Of a DNA stretch of 64,000 nt, positions 1 to 10,119 are shown in pieces. This stretch comes from Macrostomum hystrix (taxonomy: Eukaryota > Platyhelminthes > Macrostomidae), in the NCBI GenBank assembly GCA_950097015.1, contig CATNEN010000001.1, positions 26,323,001-26,387,000 on the forward strand, read 5' to 3'. The position numbers were made by a program, and so were the translations under genes. The notes under the pieces are model-generated. The model was not told the DNA's origin, did not search any database, and saw only the letters and a list, made by a program, of their open reading frames with translations. The stretch's first letter is position 1. Each line of letters opens with the position of its first letter.

Positions 1-638
1 ACCGCGAGGACGCAGCTAGCAAGATGGAGGAGCACGACGAGAACGACGACAAGAAGGTGACCTGGCCCGAGTACCTGCACAAGGCCTACGGTTACAAGGA
101 AGACGAGCTGAAGGAGTTCGAGAAGGACAAGAGCCCGGACATGCAAAGCTTCCTGACCATGCTGGAGGAGGACAAGCGAAAATTCAACCTGGCCGACCAG
201 AACCATGACGGCGCCCTGGACCTGGAGGAGTACACCTTCTTCACCCACCCGCACAACTACGACATTATGGCCCCAGTGGAGATCGACAAGACCATGAAGG
301 ACTACGACAAGAACAAGGACGGCTTCATCGACGAGAAGGAGTTCATGGGCGAGGACAAGATGGACCCGGAGACGTCCAAGGCCGAGAGCGAGCACTTCAA
401 GCAGTACGACAAGAATGGCGACGGCAAGCTGGACCGGGACGAGGTCAAGGCCTGGACAATGCCCAAGTTCGAGGACTCAGCTGCCACCGAGGCCGAGCAC
501 CTCATCAAGGAGTCGGACAAGGACAAGGATGGCGTTCTCACCAAGGACGAGATCCTTGGCCAACACGAGCTGTGGGTTGGCAGCCAGGCCACAGACTACG
601 GCAAGCATTTGGACGAGATGAAGAAGGACGAGCTGTGA
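1..638 (+). CDS. Calumenin/reticulocalbin-like EF-hand protein, 3' part
   Basis: CREC-family Ca2+-binding protein of the ER lumen, thought to buffer calcium and assist folding. The frame is open from base 3 to the TGA at 636-638, so the 5' end lies outside the window; the ATG at 24 is probably internal because it falls inside an EF-hand region. EF-hand loops visible in order: DENDDKKVTWPE (degenerate), DQNHDGALDLEE, DKNKDGFIDEKE, DKNGDGKLDRDE and DKDKDGVLTKDE. The block ELWVGSQATDYG near the end matches the calumenin family closely (known family pattern LFVGSQATDFG). The C-terminus is KDEL, the classical ER-retrieval signal; vertebrate family members more often end in HDEL or HDEF. About 204 residues are visible against roughly 315 for full-length relatives, so perhaps a third is missing. 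Family call is firm; calumenin versus reticulocalbin is not resolved. Confidence 0.93.
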   Translation, partial: REDAASKMEEHDENDDKKVTWPEYLHKAYGYKEDELKEFEKDKSPDMQSFLTMLEEDKRKFNLADQNHDGALDLEEYTFFTHPHNYDIMAPVEIDKTMKDYDKNKDGFIDEKEFMGEDKMDPETSKAESEHFKQYDKNGDGKLDRDEVKAWTMPKFEDSAATEAEHLIKESDKDKDGVLTKDEILGQHELWVGSQATDYGKHLDEMKKDEL

Positions 639-937
639 GCTGCGAGAGCCGAAATGATCGCTGAACTCGCAAGCCAACTGAGTGATTTTCATAGCTTAAC
701 TCAGCGTGACATATGCCAACAGAGCAAAGCCAACCAATTAAAGCTTTGCCTGCTACGAAGTGCTAATCCTCCACTGACTTTTTTGCTAGAGTATTAATAG
801 TACATTTTACCATAGCGACTCAGTAGGCCAATGAACCATAGTGTATACAGGTATCGCATTGCTTATCAATATTAGCAACCACTATTCTCCTTGTCATTCC
901 CGGAATTTCTGGACTGCTAATCTACATGCTTTAAACA

Positions 938-943
938 AATAAA
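938..943 (+). terminator. Poly(A) signal of the CREC gene
   Basis: AATAAA exactly, 300 bp after the stop codon at 638 and the first canonical signal on this strand. The intervening 639-937 would be 3' UTR; I see no other feature in it. Confidence 0.55.
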
Positions 944-1118
944 CTGGCCTGATCGAAACTGCATGACATCTTGAACAAACACTCAATGATTCTTGCCGTT
1001 GCTCATTGTGCATTTCTCACCTGAAATGCTTCACATCTGGCCCAATGACAAACATGCACCTACAAATCAATTCTCCTGTCTACTACATCATTCTCCTATG
1101 TAGAACGTCATTCTGTAA

Positions 1119-1335
1119 TCTACCACCCCATTCTCTAATCTATCACCCATTCTCTAATATACCACTCCATTCTCTAATCTACCATCCAGTTCTCTAATAT
1201 ACCACTCCATTCTCTAATCTACCATCCAGTTCTCTAATATACCACTCCATTCTCTAATCTACCATCCAGTTCTCTAATATACCACCCCATTCTCTCATCT
1301 AACACCTCATTATCTTATCTACCACACTATTCTCT
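1119..1335. repeat. Minisatellite, ~40 bp unit
   Basis: About five copies of a CT-rich unit containing TTCTCTAATCTACCATCC and TTCTCTAATATACCACTCC half-units, so it can also be read as an imperfect ~20 bp repeat. It decays at both edges. Intergenic, between the CREC gene and the minus-strand GTSF1 gene. Confidence 0.9.
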
Positions 1336-1771
1336 TATATCTACACATAGGGAGTTAGTAGCCAGTGGTAATAGCTTTGTATTTCAGACATGGAGGTACA
1401 CGATTACACCCGACTTAAATATTCTCAGGTGTAATCTCCATCACCGTCTATTAGAAAACCAAACATGCAATTAATTCAAAACATATTATACATTTTTTTA
1501 ATTAAAGAAGACAAAAGTAAAAAATATTGTTTTTTATTGGAGAGAACGAGAACAGTAAATGCTGAGTCATGTGACTCAAAGTACATGCATGAATTATTAT
1601 TTCGTAATGCTTATTACATCTAAGCACACATATTACTAAATAGCTACACCTTATGAAATATTTTTCTTTGCAAAACTTAAAACTTGAAGTTTGATTTTGA
1701 CTTGCGGAAGGATTTTTATAAAACATTACGATACAATGATCAACTTTTGTTAGCTTCAGCTATTAGTTCCA
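1336..1771. other. AT-rich intergenic, no gene seen
   Basis: No convincing coding exon. A minus-strand AATAAA lies at 1533-1538; it is the nearest exact signal I found downstream of the minus-strand GTSF1 stop (2171) and could end that transcript, about 630 bp away. Confidence 0.4.
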
Positions 1772-2150
1772 GAATGAGCAGTTCTCAACCTAGACTGCCA
1801 TCATCTCATACTTAGAATGAGCAGTTCTCAACCTAGACTGCCATCATCTCATACTTACAATGAGCAGTTGTCAACCTAGACTGCCATCATCTCATACTTA
1901 CAATGAGCAGTTCTCAACCTAGACTGCCATCATCTCATACTTAGAATGAGCAGTTCTCAACCTAGACTGCCATAATCTCATACTTACAATGAGCAGTTCT
2001 CAACCTAGACTGCCATAATCTCATACTTACAATGAGCAGTTCTCAACCTAGACTGCCATCATCTCATACTTAGAATGAGCAGTTCTCAAACTAGAATGCC
2101 ATAATCTCATGCCTAGAATGAGCAGTTCTCAACCTAGAATGCCATCATAT
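1772..2150. repeat. Minisatellite, 43 bp unit
   Basis: Eight to nine copies of a 43 bp unit beginning GAATGAGCAGTTCTCAACCT, with scattered substitutions. It ends about 20 bp before the stop codon of the minus-strand GTSF1 gene, so it would lie in that gene's 3' UTR if the transcript runs to the signal near 1533. Confidence 0.93.
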
Positions 2151-2170
2151 CGTATTTCGAATCGATTTGA

Positions 2171-3210
2171 TCAAATGGATCCGCGGATCTCGAACCGACC
2201 GCGCGGCCCGAAACCGGGCGGATAATACAGGTATTTCAGGGTGTAGCCACCGGGCACGAAGTCGCCGGGCGCAAAGTCGCAATCGCTGGATGATGGCAGG
2301 GCGGTGCCGACAGCGGGCTGGCCAGCCGGTGGTCGGACGGAGCCGCGCCCGGCCCCGCGGCCACGGCCCAGCCCTCCGCCTGCTGGCAAACTCATGTAAC
2401 TGCTGGCCATGTCCGACTTGCCGTCATCCACGCCTGCGTCGGAGAAGTCGGCAAAACTGGGCGATGCGGCAGCTCCGGATGCTGAGTCGTCAGCATCCCA
2501 CTCGCCGCTGACTAGCTCGTTAATACAGCTAGGTTGCGGCGGCAGCTTTAGGTTGCCAGTCACTGGGCCTCCGCCTCCGCTGTTAAGGTCCGCGCTCAAC
2601 AGCGGAACCGCCAGGGCCAACTGCGGGGACAGGATGAGTACACTCTCATGCCTACTCTCACTGCAGGACTCTCCTATCCAAAGGCTAGTCTCACAGCAGA
2701 ACTCCCATCCACTGCCTACTCTCACAGCAGAACTCTCCCATACACTGCCAACTCTCACAGCACAACTCTCCCATATACTGCCTAATCTCACAGCAGGACT
2801 CTCCCATCCACTGCCTAATCTCACAGCAGGACTCTCCCATCCACTGCCTAATCCCATAGCAGGACTCTCCCATCCACTGCCTAATCCCACAGCAGGACTC
2901 TCCCATCCACTGCCTAATCTCACAGCAGGACTCTCCCATCCACTGCCTAATCTTACAGCAGGACTCTCCCATCCACTGCCTACTCTCTCCCTAATTACCA
3001 GTCGAGTAGCATTGAACATACCTGAGGGCACTTTAACAAGTGCTCATTCATCTTTCCTGCCTCTACGATATGCGAATAATCTAGCGGGCAGTGCATTGGA
3101 GTGTGACTGCCGCCCTTGAAAGTGGTGATGCAGCGGGTCATATGATTCACCAGCTTGTGCCGGTCCACCACGTGGACTGCGTTGAATGGACAAGTGATTT
3201 TGTCGGCCAT
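2171..3210 (-). CDS. GTSF1/Asterix-like CHHC zinc-finger protein
   Basis: Likely piRNA-pathway factor: GTSF1 (mouse) and Asterix (fly) bind Piwi-clade proteins and are needed for transposon silencing. Exon 1 is 3210-3022 and exon 2 is 2620-2171, joined in phase 0 (donor CAG|GTATGT, acceptor CCCCGCAG), giving 212 residues. Residues 7-27 and 41-61 each fit C-x5-H-x9-H-x3-C exactly (Cys7/His13/His23/Cys27 and Cys41/His47/His57/Cys61), the paired CHHC finger of the U11-48K/GTSF1 family. Exon 2 is acidic and Ser-rich, then has GRGRGAGRG, a run of the type that is arginine-methylated and read by Tudor domains. The ATG at 3210 lies just after an acceptor (TTTGCAG at about 3221), so a 5' UTR exon is expected upstream. 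The intron 3021-2621 is mostly a 33 bp minisatellite that stays open in frame with exon 2, but the splice signals argue that it is not translated. Confidence 0.82.
2672..2990. repeat. Minisatellite, 33 bp unit, in GTSF1 intron
   Basis: Nearly ten copies of a 33 bp unit containing ACTCTCCCATCCACTGCC. It occupies most of the 401 bp intron of the minus-strand GTSF1 gene, starting about 30 bp inside the donor. Because 33 is a multiple of 3 and the unit lacks stops, it gives long open frames on both strands; these are not evidence for protein. Confidence 0.95.
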
Positions 3211-3324
3211 TGTTCTAATCTGCAAATGGAAAATTTGCAATGCTTGCTCAAAGAACGGAGCTAGTTTTATTTTCTCTAGAATATAAACTAGGATTCCTTA
3301 GAACTGTGCTCAGAGTATCTTTTT

Positions 3325-3545
3325 ACTAGGTTTAAAGTCTCCTGTACTAGGTTCAGAGTCTCCTGTGCTAGGTTCAGAGTCTCCTGTACTAGGTTCAGAG
3401 TCTCCTGTACTAGGTTCAGAGTCTCCTGTACTAGGTTCAGAGTCTCCTGTACTAGGTTCAGAGTCTCCTGTACTAAGTTCAGAGTCTCCTGTACTAGGCT
3501 TAGAGTCTCCTGTACTAGGTTCAGAGTCTCTTTGTGCTAGGTATA
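3325..3545. repeat. Minisatellite, 21 bp unit
   Basis: About ten copies of a unit containing GGTTCAGAGTCTCCTGTACT. It lies about 115 bp upstream of the GTSF1 start codon on the minus strand, so it would sit in an upstream intron, a 5' UTR intron or the promoter region. Confidence 0.95.
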
Positions 3546-4390
3546 GAATACCTTTTAAGACACATAACTCGAGAAGCTAGATGTACAGTGTTTATTGATT
3601 AATTGTATTCTACGAAATACAGTATGTGTTAAGAAAAAAGTAAGAATATTAGCGATATTTGTTAATAAACATTAGTAGAGAAAAATTGTCGTTGTTTTCA
3701 ATGTACTTTGCCCAATTTAAAATGTTAACAAAAACTGTTCATTTTAAAATCATACAGTCAGACATCACATGTCGTCAGGTACAAGAGGTCAGTAAGACAA
3801 TAATAATGTTTAGAGTGATAAAAATGTAGCACACAGACTATTCGTAAAATTTTTGTCAATAGAGTGATTTAAAAGTTAGCACAATAATCAGGAAGAATGT
3901 GTTTTTTTACTAAAAACTGAGCAGTTAAAACGGAAGCAGCTTAAAAAAACAATATGGAATGCTTGATGGGTAGGAAGCAAATAGGCGTCACATACTACTC
4001 ATTAAAAAACAACAATAAAAAGCATTTAGCTAGAAAATGGATGATTATAAATATACAGGATTACTACATTGAGGTTTAGGGAGAAATAAATACATATTAA
4101 AAACTTTATATTATCGGTAGTAGAAGTACGAGTAGTATGTTGCGAAACTAATGCAAAAACTGCAAATAGCTAGAACTTAGTACAAGGATTTGGCATTATC
4201 TACACAATTTGGGACATGGCTTTACTTTTTTGTACTAATAGTAATGAAGATTAGTTCAGAAAACAATTTAATATTTAGCACTTACTAGTTGCAGTGCGGC
4301 ATATTTATCCTTAAACTAGTTTAGTTGTTTAGTTAAAGATGAGTTGTAACAGAACAAATAACTTAATAAAACAATCAATCACTGATTCCT
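3546..4390. other. AT-rich intergenic or 3' UTR region
   Basis: No exon recognised. This separates two minus-strand genes and must hold the 3' UTR of the LDLa membrane protein (stop at 4391) and the promoter of GTSF1. An exact minus-strand AATAAA is at 3591-3596, about 800 bp after that stop. Confidence 0.4.
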
Positions 4391-6558
4391 CTAAGATATC
4401 ATCGGCTTGATGGAGCCCGTGACGCCAGCATCATCGAATGCGGCCTCAGAGCCACCCTGGTGCAGGCTGTCCATTGGATAGGACATGGAAGCCGACATGG
4501 CCGGGTCTGCCACCGAAGGACCGGCGGGATAGTCCGAAGCCTTGATCACCTCACCCCACTCGTCTGCGGGGTGGTGGGACTGGGTTAGTGATGTGACTGC
4601 TCTGTATCCCCCCACTGTTGTGTATTCCTCACTGTTGTGTATCCCTCACTGTTGTGTATCCCTCACTGTTGTGTATTCCTCACTGTTGTGTATTCCCTCA
4701 CTGTTGTGTATCCCCTCACTGTTGTGTATCCCTCACTGTTGTGTATTCCCTCACTGTTGTGTATTCCCTCACTGTTGTGTATCCCTCACTGTTGTGTATT
4801 CCCTCACTGTTGTGTATTCCCTCACTGTTGTGTATCCCTCACGGTTGTGTATCCCTCACTGTTGTGTATCCCTCACTGTTGTGTATTCCCTCACTGTTGT
4901 GTATCCCCCCACTGTTGTGTATCCCTCACTGTTGTGTATCCCTCACTGTTGTGTATCCCTCACTGTTGTGTATCCCTCACTGTTGTGTATCCCCTCACTG
5001 TTGTGTATTCCCTCACTGTTGTGTATTCCTCACTGTTGTGTATTCCTCACTGTTGTGTATCCCTCACTGTTGTGTATCCCCTCACTGTTCTGCACCCCTC
5101 ACTGTTCTGCATGCCTCACTGTTCTGTATTCCCTTACTGTACTGTATTCCCTCACTGTTATGTATTCCCTTACTGTACTGTATTACCTCACTGTTATGTA
5201 TTCCCTTACTGTACTGTATTCCCTTACTGTACTGTATTCCCTCACTGTTGTGTATTCCCTCACTGTTATGTATTCCCTTACTGTACTGTATTCCCTTACT
5301 GTACTGTATTCCCTCACTGTTGTGTATTCCCTCATTGTTATGTATTCCCTCACTGTACTGTATTCCCTTACTGTACTGTATTCCCTCACTGTTATGTATT
5401 CCCTCACTGTTATGTATTCCCTCACTGTTGTGTATCCACACACGAGTTTTGATATATTAACTCAGTATAAGTAGCAACATGCTACTTATAAAACAGTTGA
5501 GATAATGAGTAGTATACGTAGCAAAAAAGCGCTATTATCTACTCACTTCGCTCGAGTTTCTTGTTCGCAACTCGTCGTCGGATTAGAACCACGGCCGCCC
5601 AGATAATGATGCACACGACAACCAGGATAGCTGTGGGAATATGAGTAAGCACAGCTCAAACACTAGCTCAAATACTAATTAGATGATGAGACATGAAAGC
5701 ATATAAATGAAGGCTTAGTTACTCCAGTAGACTAAGTGACGGATATATTTCACAGCAAAACAGCATAGATCCGAATAGAAGGCCTGGCCTCACCCATCAG
5801 CATGACAACAAAGCTGGGCAGGATCATGCCAGCAATGCGGCCAGTGCAAGAGTAATCAAATTCATCCGAATTGTCGAAGCAATTGTCGTAGCCATCGCAC
5901 ACCAAGTCGTTTGGCAGGCACCTGATGGAGAGGGCAATTAAAAGGACTATCATCTCAGCTTTGAATTGCATGCGTTTTCTATCGACACCCTATCCGCAGC
6001 ATTTATATATTTTAGCATTTCCCATTACCTGGCCAAGTAGCAATCCGAATGCTCTCACTCACCTATACTTATAGTGCCAGCAGAGAAAGTAGCCCTGCTT
6101 GCAGGTGAACGAAGCGCCCCGCATGAAGCTACTGATAGTAACATCGAAAGCATTCATGCGATTCACAGTTCGCTGCTTGTCATCCGGATTGTAGGTGAGC
6201 ATGATCTTCAATCCGGGCGATTTAGTCTCGTCGAATTGCAGGTCAGAGCAGCGCTGAAGGTAATTAGTGCAATTGCAGTACATCAGCACGGCTGGATCAG
6301 CGGGCACCGAGACCTCCGAGCCGCGCCATTCGTCAGGCACCGGGTCCTGCCGCCAAGCGGAGAACTGGTACACAGTGAAGCTGGGACAACTAGTACCGAT
6401 TCGGGGCAGCTTCACCGAGTTCAGTCGAACAGCAAAGTACAACTCGGCATTCGGCGGCTCAAAGTACATCGAGCAGTTCACCTGAGAGACTATTGGACCA
6501 TTTACAACTCTGAATCCGTAGCCACGCCTGGTTGTGTCATAGCAGGAGTCCATTGATA
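4391..6558 (-). CDS. LDLa-domain single-pass membrane protein (CUB-like ectodomain), 5' partial
   Basis: Four exons join in phase on the minus strand: 6558-6063, 5921-5794, 5630-5547 and 4563-4391 (junctions TATAG|GTGAGT, GATGG|GTGAGG and CGAA|GTGAGT). From the first in-frame ATG (6553) this gives 291 residues. The first exon has spaced cysteines, TVYQFSAW and a TISSF segment, resembling a divergent CUB-type fold, but I cannot confirm that. Next is a complete six-Cys LDL-receptor class A module running from TCKQGYFLC across the intron to CLPNDLVCDG and DNSDEFDYSC, with the Ca2+-binding D-x-SDE signature. A hydrophobic segment GMILPSFVVMLMAILVV continuing to WAAVVLI is one transmembrane helix, followed by the stop-transfer RRR and a short acidic tail ending KPMIS. 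No signal peptide is present, so upstream exons are missing. CUB-LDLa-TM order recalls NETO-type receptor auxiliary proteins; that is inference. Confidence 0.75.
4600..5440. repeat. Minisatellite, 17-19 bp unit, in intron
   Basis: About 45 copies of CCCTCACTGTTGTGTATT-like units. The right third (from about 5090) is a variant block with TTACTGTACTGTATTCCC. It fills the 983 bp intron between the transmembrane exon and the last exon of the minus-strand LDLa protein. Three plus-strand frames are open across it, which shows that these ORFs are repeat artefacts. Confidence 0.95.
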
Positions 6559-6589
6559 CTGCCGGGATATGGAGGGCGGCATTGAAATG

Positions 6590-6890
6590 CTTATTGAACT
6601 GACTGTGCAGTGAGGATTATGAAATGGAACTGACAGACAGTGTACTGTGAGAACTATGAAATGGAACTGACAGTGTGCTGTGAGAGTTAATACATGGAAC
6701 TGACAGTGTACTGTGAGGATTATGAAATGGAACTGACAGCACTGAGAATTATGAAATGGAACTGACAGTGTGCTGTGAGGATTATGAAATGGAAGTGACA
6801 GTGTACTGTGAGGATTATGAAATAGAACTGACAGCGCTGAGAATTATGAAATGGAACTGACAGTGTGCAGTGAGGATTATAAAATGTAAA
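6590..6890. repeat. Minisatellite, ~33 bp unit
   Basis: About nine imperfect copies of a unit containing GGAACTGACAGTGTGCTGTG and GGATTATGAAAT, some with deletions. It begins about 35 bp upstream of the first visible LDLa-gene exon acceptor (6559), so it is probably in an intron of that gene. Confidence 0.9.
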
Positions 6891-8640
6891 TTTTGTTATA
6901 AAAAGGACATACAATTGCAGTGTACATTTAAGGTTGACATTTTTTGTAAAATAAGCACTTGGTCAACTTCAATTTCATTGGCTTCAGTTGGTTCCTTAGC
7001 TAATTTTAATGAGAGCAAAGCCTAACAAAGAAACAATGGCCATTTTCTCTTAGCGCCATCTAGCTTAAGAAAATATTTCTATACCACTAATGACTCAGCA
7101 TAATTGTATTAAGATTATCAAATAATCAATACAATAAGTTTCTAGTGAATATTTATTTGTAATTCACATTAAAAATAAATGTTGTGATTTTAGCATTGTA
7201 CACATAAAAGATAGGGCAGGGCATCATACATGCGCAACACCCGGCCGACCTGGCCGAACCGTCTGGGTGAAACGAGGGCCAATCAAGGTAAGTTGCAAAA
7301 ACCAATCAACCAAGCACAAAAAAATCAAATGGGGGACCAAGGGACAAAAAGGAAGGCGTGAAGAAAAGGAAAAAGGGGAGAGAAAAAGAGAGCAAATGAG
7401 AGCAAACTAAGTCATACATAGAGCAATGAAATGAACTAAGTCGCAAATGAGAGCAAACTAAGTTGTAAATAGAGCAAAAACTAGGTCACACAGCTGGCTA
7501 AGATTTGGGAGGTTACGCATGTATGCAGGGCATAGAAGAGTATGGTCAAACAATGCTAGTGTTGTTAGCACATTGGGACTAGCAGCACTTTTTTAGAGGC
7601 CATGATTTTACAGTGTTCAACACTTCTCTATGAATTTTGTGCAGTGTCTACAAGCTGGCTAGGCCCCTATTTGACAAAGTGAATATCTAGGACTAAGAGT
7701 AAAAAACTCTGAGTCAACTGAATGCAGACACATCAATGAATTGCATATGGAATCGTACAGTTTTCATTTCTTAAAATAATAATAATATATAACATGGTTC
7801 TGTATGATTCATTGACGAGTCTGCCCGAATATGACCAATTGTGGTTGCAATGCATTGGCAAAATTCTAGAAAAAATAAACTTAATTGTTGATTTTCAGTT
7901 TTCTCTATTTAATCGTTATTAATTTCCTAGTTTTAGCTACTGAGCATTAGATTAGCCATTCATTTCTTTATTATTGAATATGATACAGTAGCAACAGCCT
8001 AGCTAGCAAGTAAGAAGGACAAGGTGAGATAATCTTATTCTTACCTTCTCCAGTAAAGGAGTGTACTCTGTCGAGTGAATAGAAAAGAAAAATAAATAGA
8101 GGTCCTGATAGTTTTAAAAGGAGCGCCATTGGTTAAAAATATGACTGAACTAAGAAGATATAGAATTCAGACGTCAGAAATCATCGCTTGTACAGTTGTA
8201 CTTATAATGCTCTTGAATTTTGCTACCTTCGACCGGAATCGGCTAAAATTTCAAATTTAGAAAACTAATTTTGCAATAACTGCCACTCTAAAATTACTTT
8301 GAACATTTTTTAAATTCACTCAGTGCAAGGTTGAAAAATTTGATAAAATCTTTGATTGATTTTAAAAACATTTTATTAATAAGTTTTACTTAGGGTTCCT
8401 GCATTAAGGCGCAAGTTCAAAATAGTGGATCCAGACATATTTTCTACGAAGCAGTTACGCTTCAAAATGTGTTATTTCTGTAGCTGTTCCTCGTCATATT
8501 TTTGTAACCTTTTTGTAATCCTAGGCAACCAGGATTACCAGTAGTAGTTTGCCGGTATTGCCTGAAAATAGTTATATTGTTAGTTCACTATTTCTGTTTT
8601 CGTTTAAGAACTTGTATACTCGCTATTCTATCAGTATCAT
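6891..8640. other. AT-rich region with one orphan exon-like patch
   Basis: Mostly AT-rich without coding signal. A GC-rich patch at about 7217-7287 ends in an excellent plus-strand donor (CAAG|GTAAGT at 7288). An ATG at 7230 opens 19 codons into it (MRNTRPTWPN...). It could be a 5' exon of an unseen transcript. It does not join the BCR frame. The missing 5' exons of the minus-strand LDLa gene could also lie here, but I found none. Confidence 0.3.
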
Positions 8641-8727
8641 ATTATAAATGGTAGCAACGTCCAATGGGAGCAAGGGCGCACTGTTTGTTATACATCTACA
8701 TACTTACGACAACTTTACACACACAAG

Positions 8728-8830
8728 GCGCGGCTGCGCGGACAGGAATTTCTTTCTGCGCAGCCGCGCAGGCAATTTTTCACAAGCGCGCCAGACGCTG
8801 TCCACAAAACCCCCTATTGGCTCCAATAGG
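8728..8830. repeat. Two close inverted repeats (hairpins)
   Basis: GCGCGGCTGCGC at 8728-8739 pairs perfectly with GCGCAGCCGCGC at 8758-8769 around an 18 nt loop. CCTATTGG at 8813-8820 pairs with CCAATAGG at 8823-8830. This GC-rich island sits alone in AT-rich DNA and could be a small foldback or MITE remnant; no terminal repeats or target duplications were found. Confidence 0.6.
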
Positions 8831-8869
8831 GATCCAGATGACTAACTGTCTAGGATCCTAGTGGGTGGA

Positions 8870-10045
8870 TGACAAAGTGACTTTGATTTGTGGACACTTC
8901 ATTGTCTATATAATTTATAGTTTTTCAAAGTTTTTTCCTGTCTTTGCACTCCATTATTCCTTAATTAGTTATATTGAGACATTTTTTCGGCACCCTTTTT
9001 TTCTGAATTTAACTTTGCATCCATCTTTTTCAACTCTTGTTCATTAAATATGTTTTTACACCTCTACCCTACTAATGGTGGGGTACCAGTCCACTTTGGT
9101 GAGAAGTTTCTTTGGCAAGAACCAATTTTCAATGTTTGTAATTGCAAGTTTATTAGTTGAATCAGTGCTAATTTATTTTAACAGTGGCATAAGCATTTTT
9201 TCATTTTTGTTAGTTCACCACTTCACATTAGCAATATGTAGTACAATTTTTTATTTTTAATGTCATTCGGTGCTTATAATATCACCAACCAATATTTATT
9301 TCATTAGTCAGTGGATTCAGTTCAAGTGTGTAGCTCAATAATTTAAACAATATAACTGAAACAGTAATACTTTTTACCACAAATTTTATATTATATATGT
9401 CAGTATAAGCTCAAGCTATAGAACTTTACTAGTAAAATATGGCACCAACTATTGAAAGCAAAATTTAAATTGTCACCAAAGTGGTTTGTCACTGAAGTGT
9501 ACCTGATACTAATGGTTGTTTTTGGTGTATGAAAAACTGATCGAGCTTTAAAGCATACCAATTGGCTGGATGATGAAGTATTTTATCTTCAAAGATGATG
9601 ACATTTTAAGATGACAAAGTGTGGACAGTATACAGTGCATCATGACACTTGATAAGATTATATTTTGCTGTTGACTACTTTAAGTTACATGCATTGTATC
9701 CTTGCTTGGGATTGCACTGGCTGCTGTATATAACATGTGATGAGTTGCAGTTCTTGAATCCTGACTAGATATGAGTGTGCCAGATGCTATCTGCAAGTAT
9801 AATTAATAAAATATAGTAAAAGTATATTTTATTGCAGAATTTTTCTAGCCTAATATTTTTGTCTTGTATTTCTATGTATGCAATATACATTTGTTGACAT
9901 ATATAATTAGAAACTTTGGCATACAATACATGCAATAGTTATATCTATCTGAATGAACATGTTTAGTTGTTTAAGTGTGATGGTTTTAGAATTTTCAACA
10001 TAAATGGTCTACTCTGATGATTAATCATTGACTAACCATTAACCC
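8870..10045. other. AT-rich intergenic, upstream of BCR-like gene
   Basis: No exon recognised. It presumably holds promoter or 5' UTR intron sequence for the BCR-like gene; a plausible acceptor (TTAACCCAG) ends at about 10047, 70 bp before the start codon. Confidence 0.4.
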
Positions 10046-10119
10046 AGCTGCACCTGCATGCCTGATCCCACTGCAGCAGTCCAGCCACTGCAGCTGCCCC
10101 TCCGTGTCCTTCAATCCGC

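Noticed and set aside
2691-2972. Repeat ORF fused in frame with GTSF1 exon 2
   Set aside because: In-frame by chance of the 33 bp period; CAG|GTATGT and CCCCGCAG splice signals flank it in phase 0, and it has no resemblance to GTSF1 relatives.
4542-5474. 310-codon repeat ORF (LTVVYSLTVVY)
   Set aside because: All three plus frames are open across the same tandem array, and it lies in the intron of the minus-strand LDLa gene.
7217-7300. Spliced-leader RNA gene
   Set aside because: The donor is good, but I see no Sm-binding site after it and no tandem copies.
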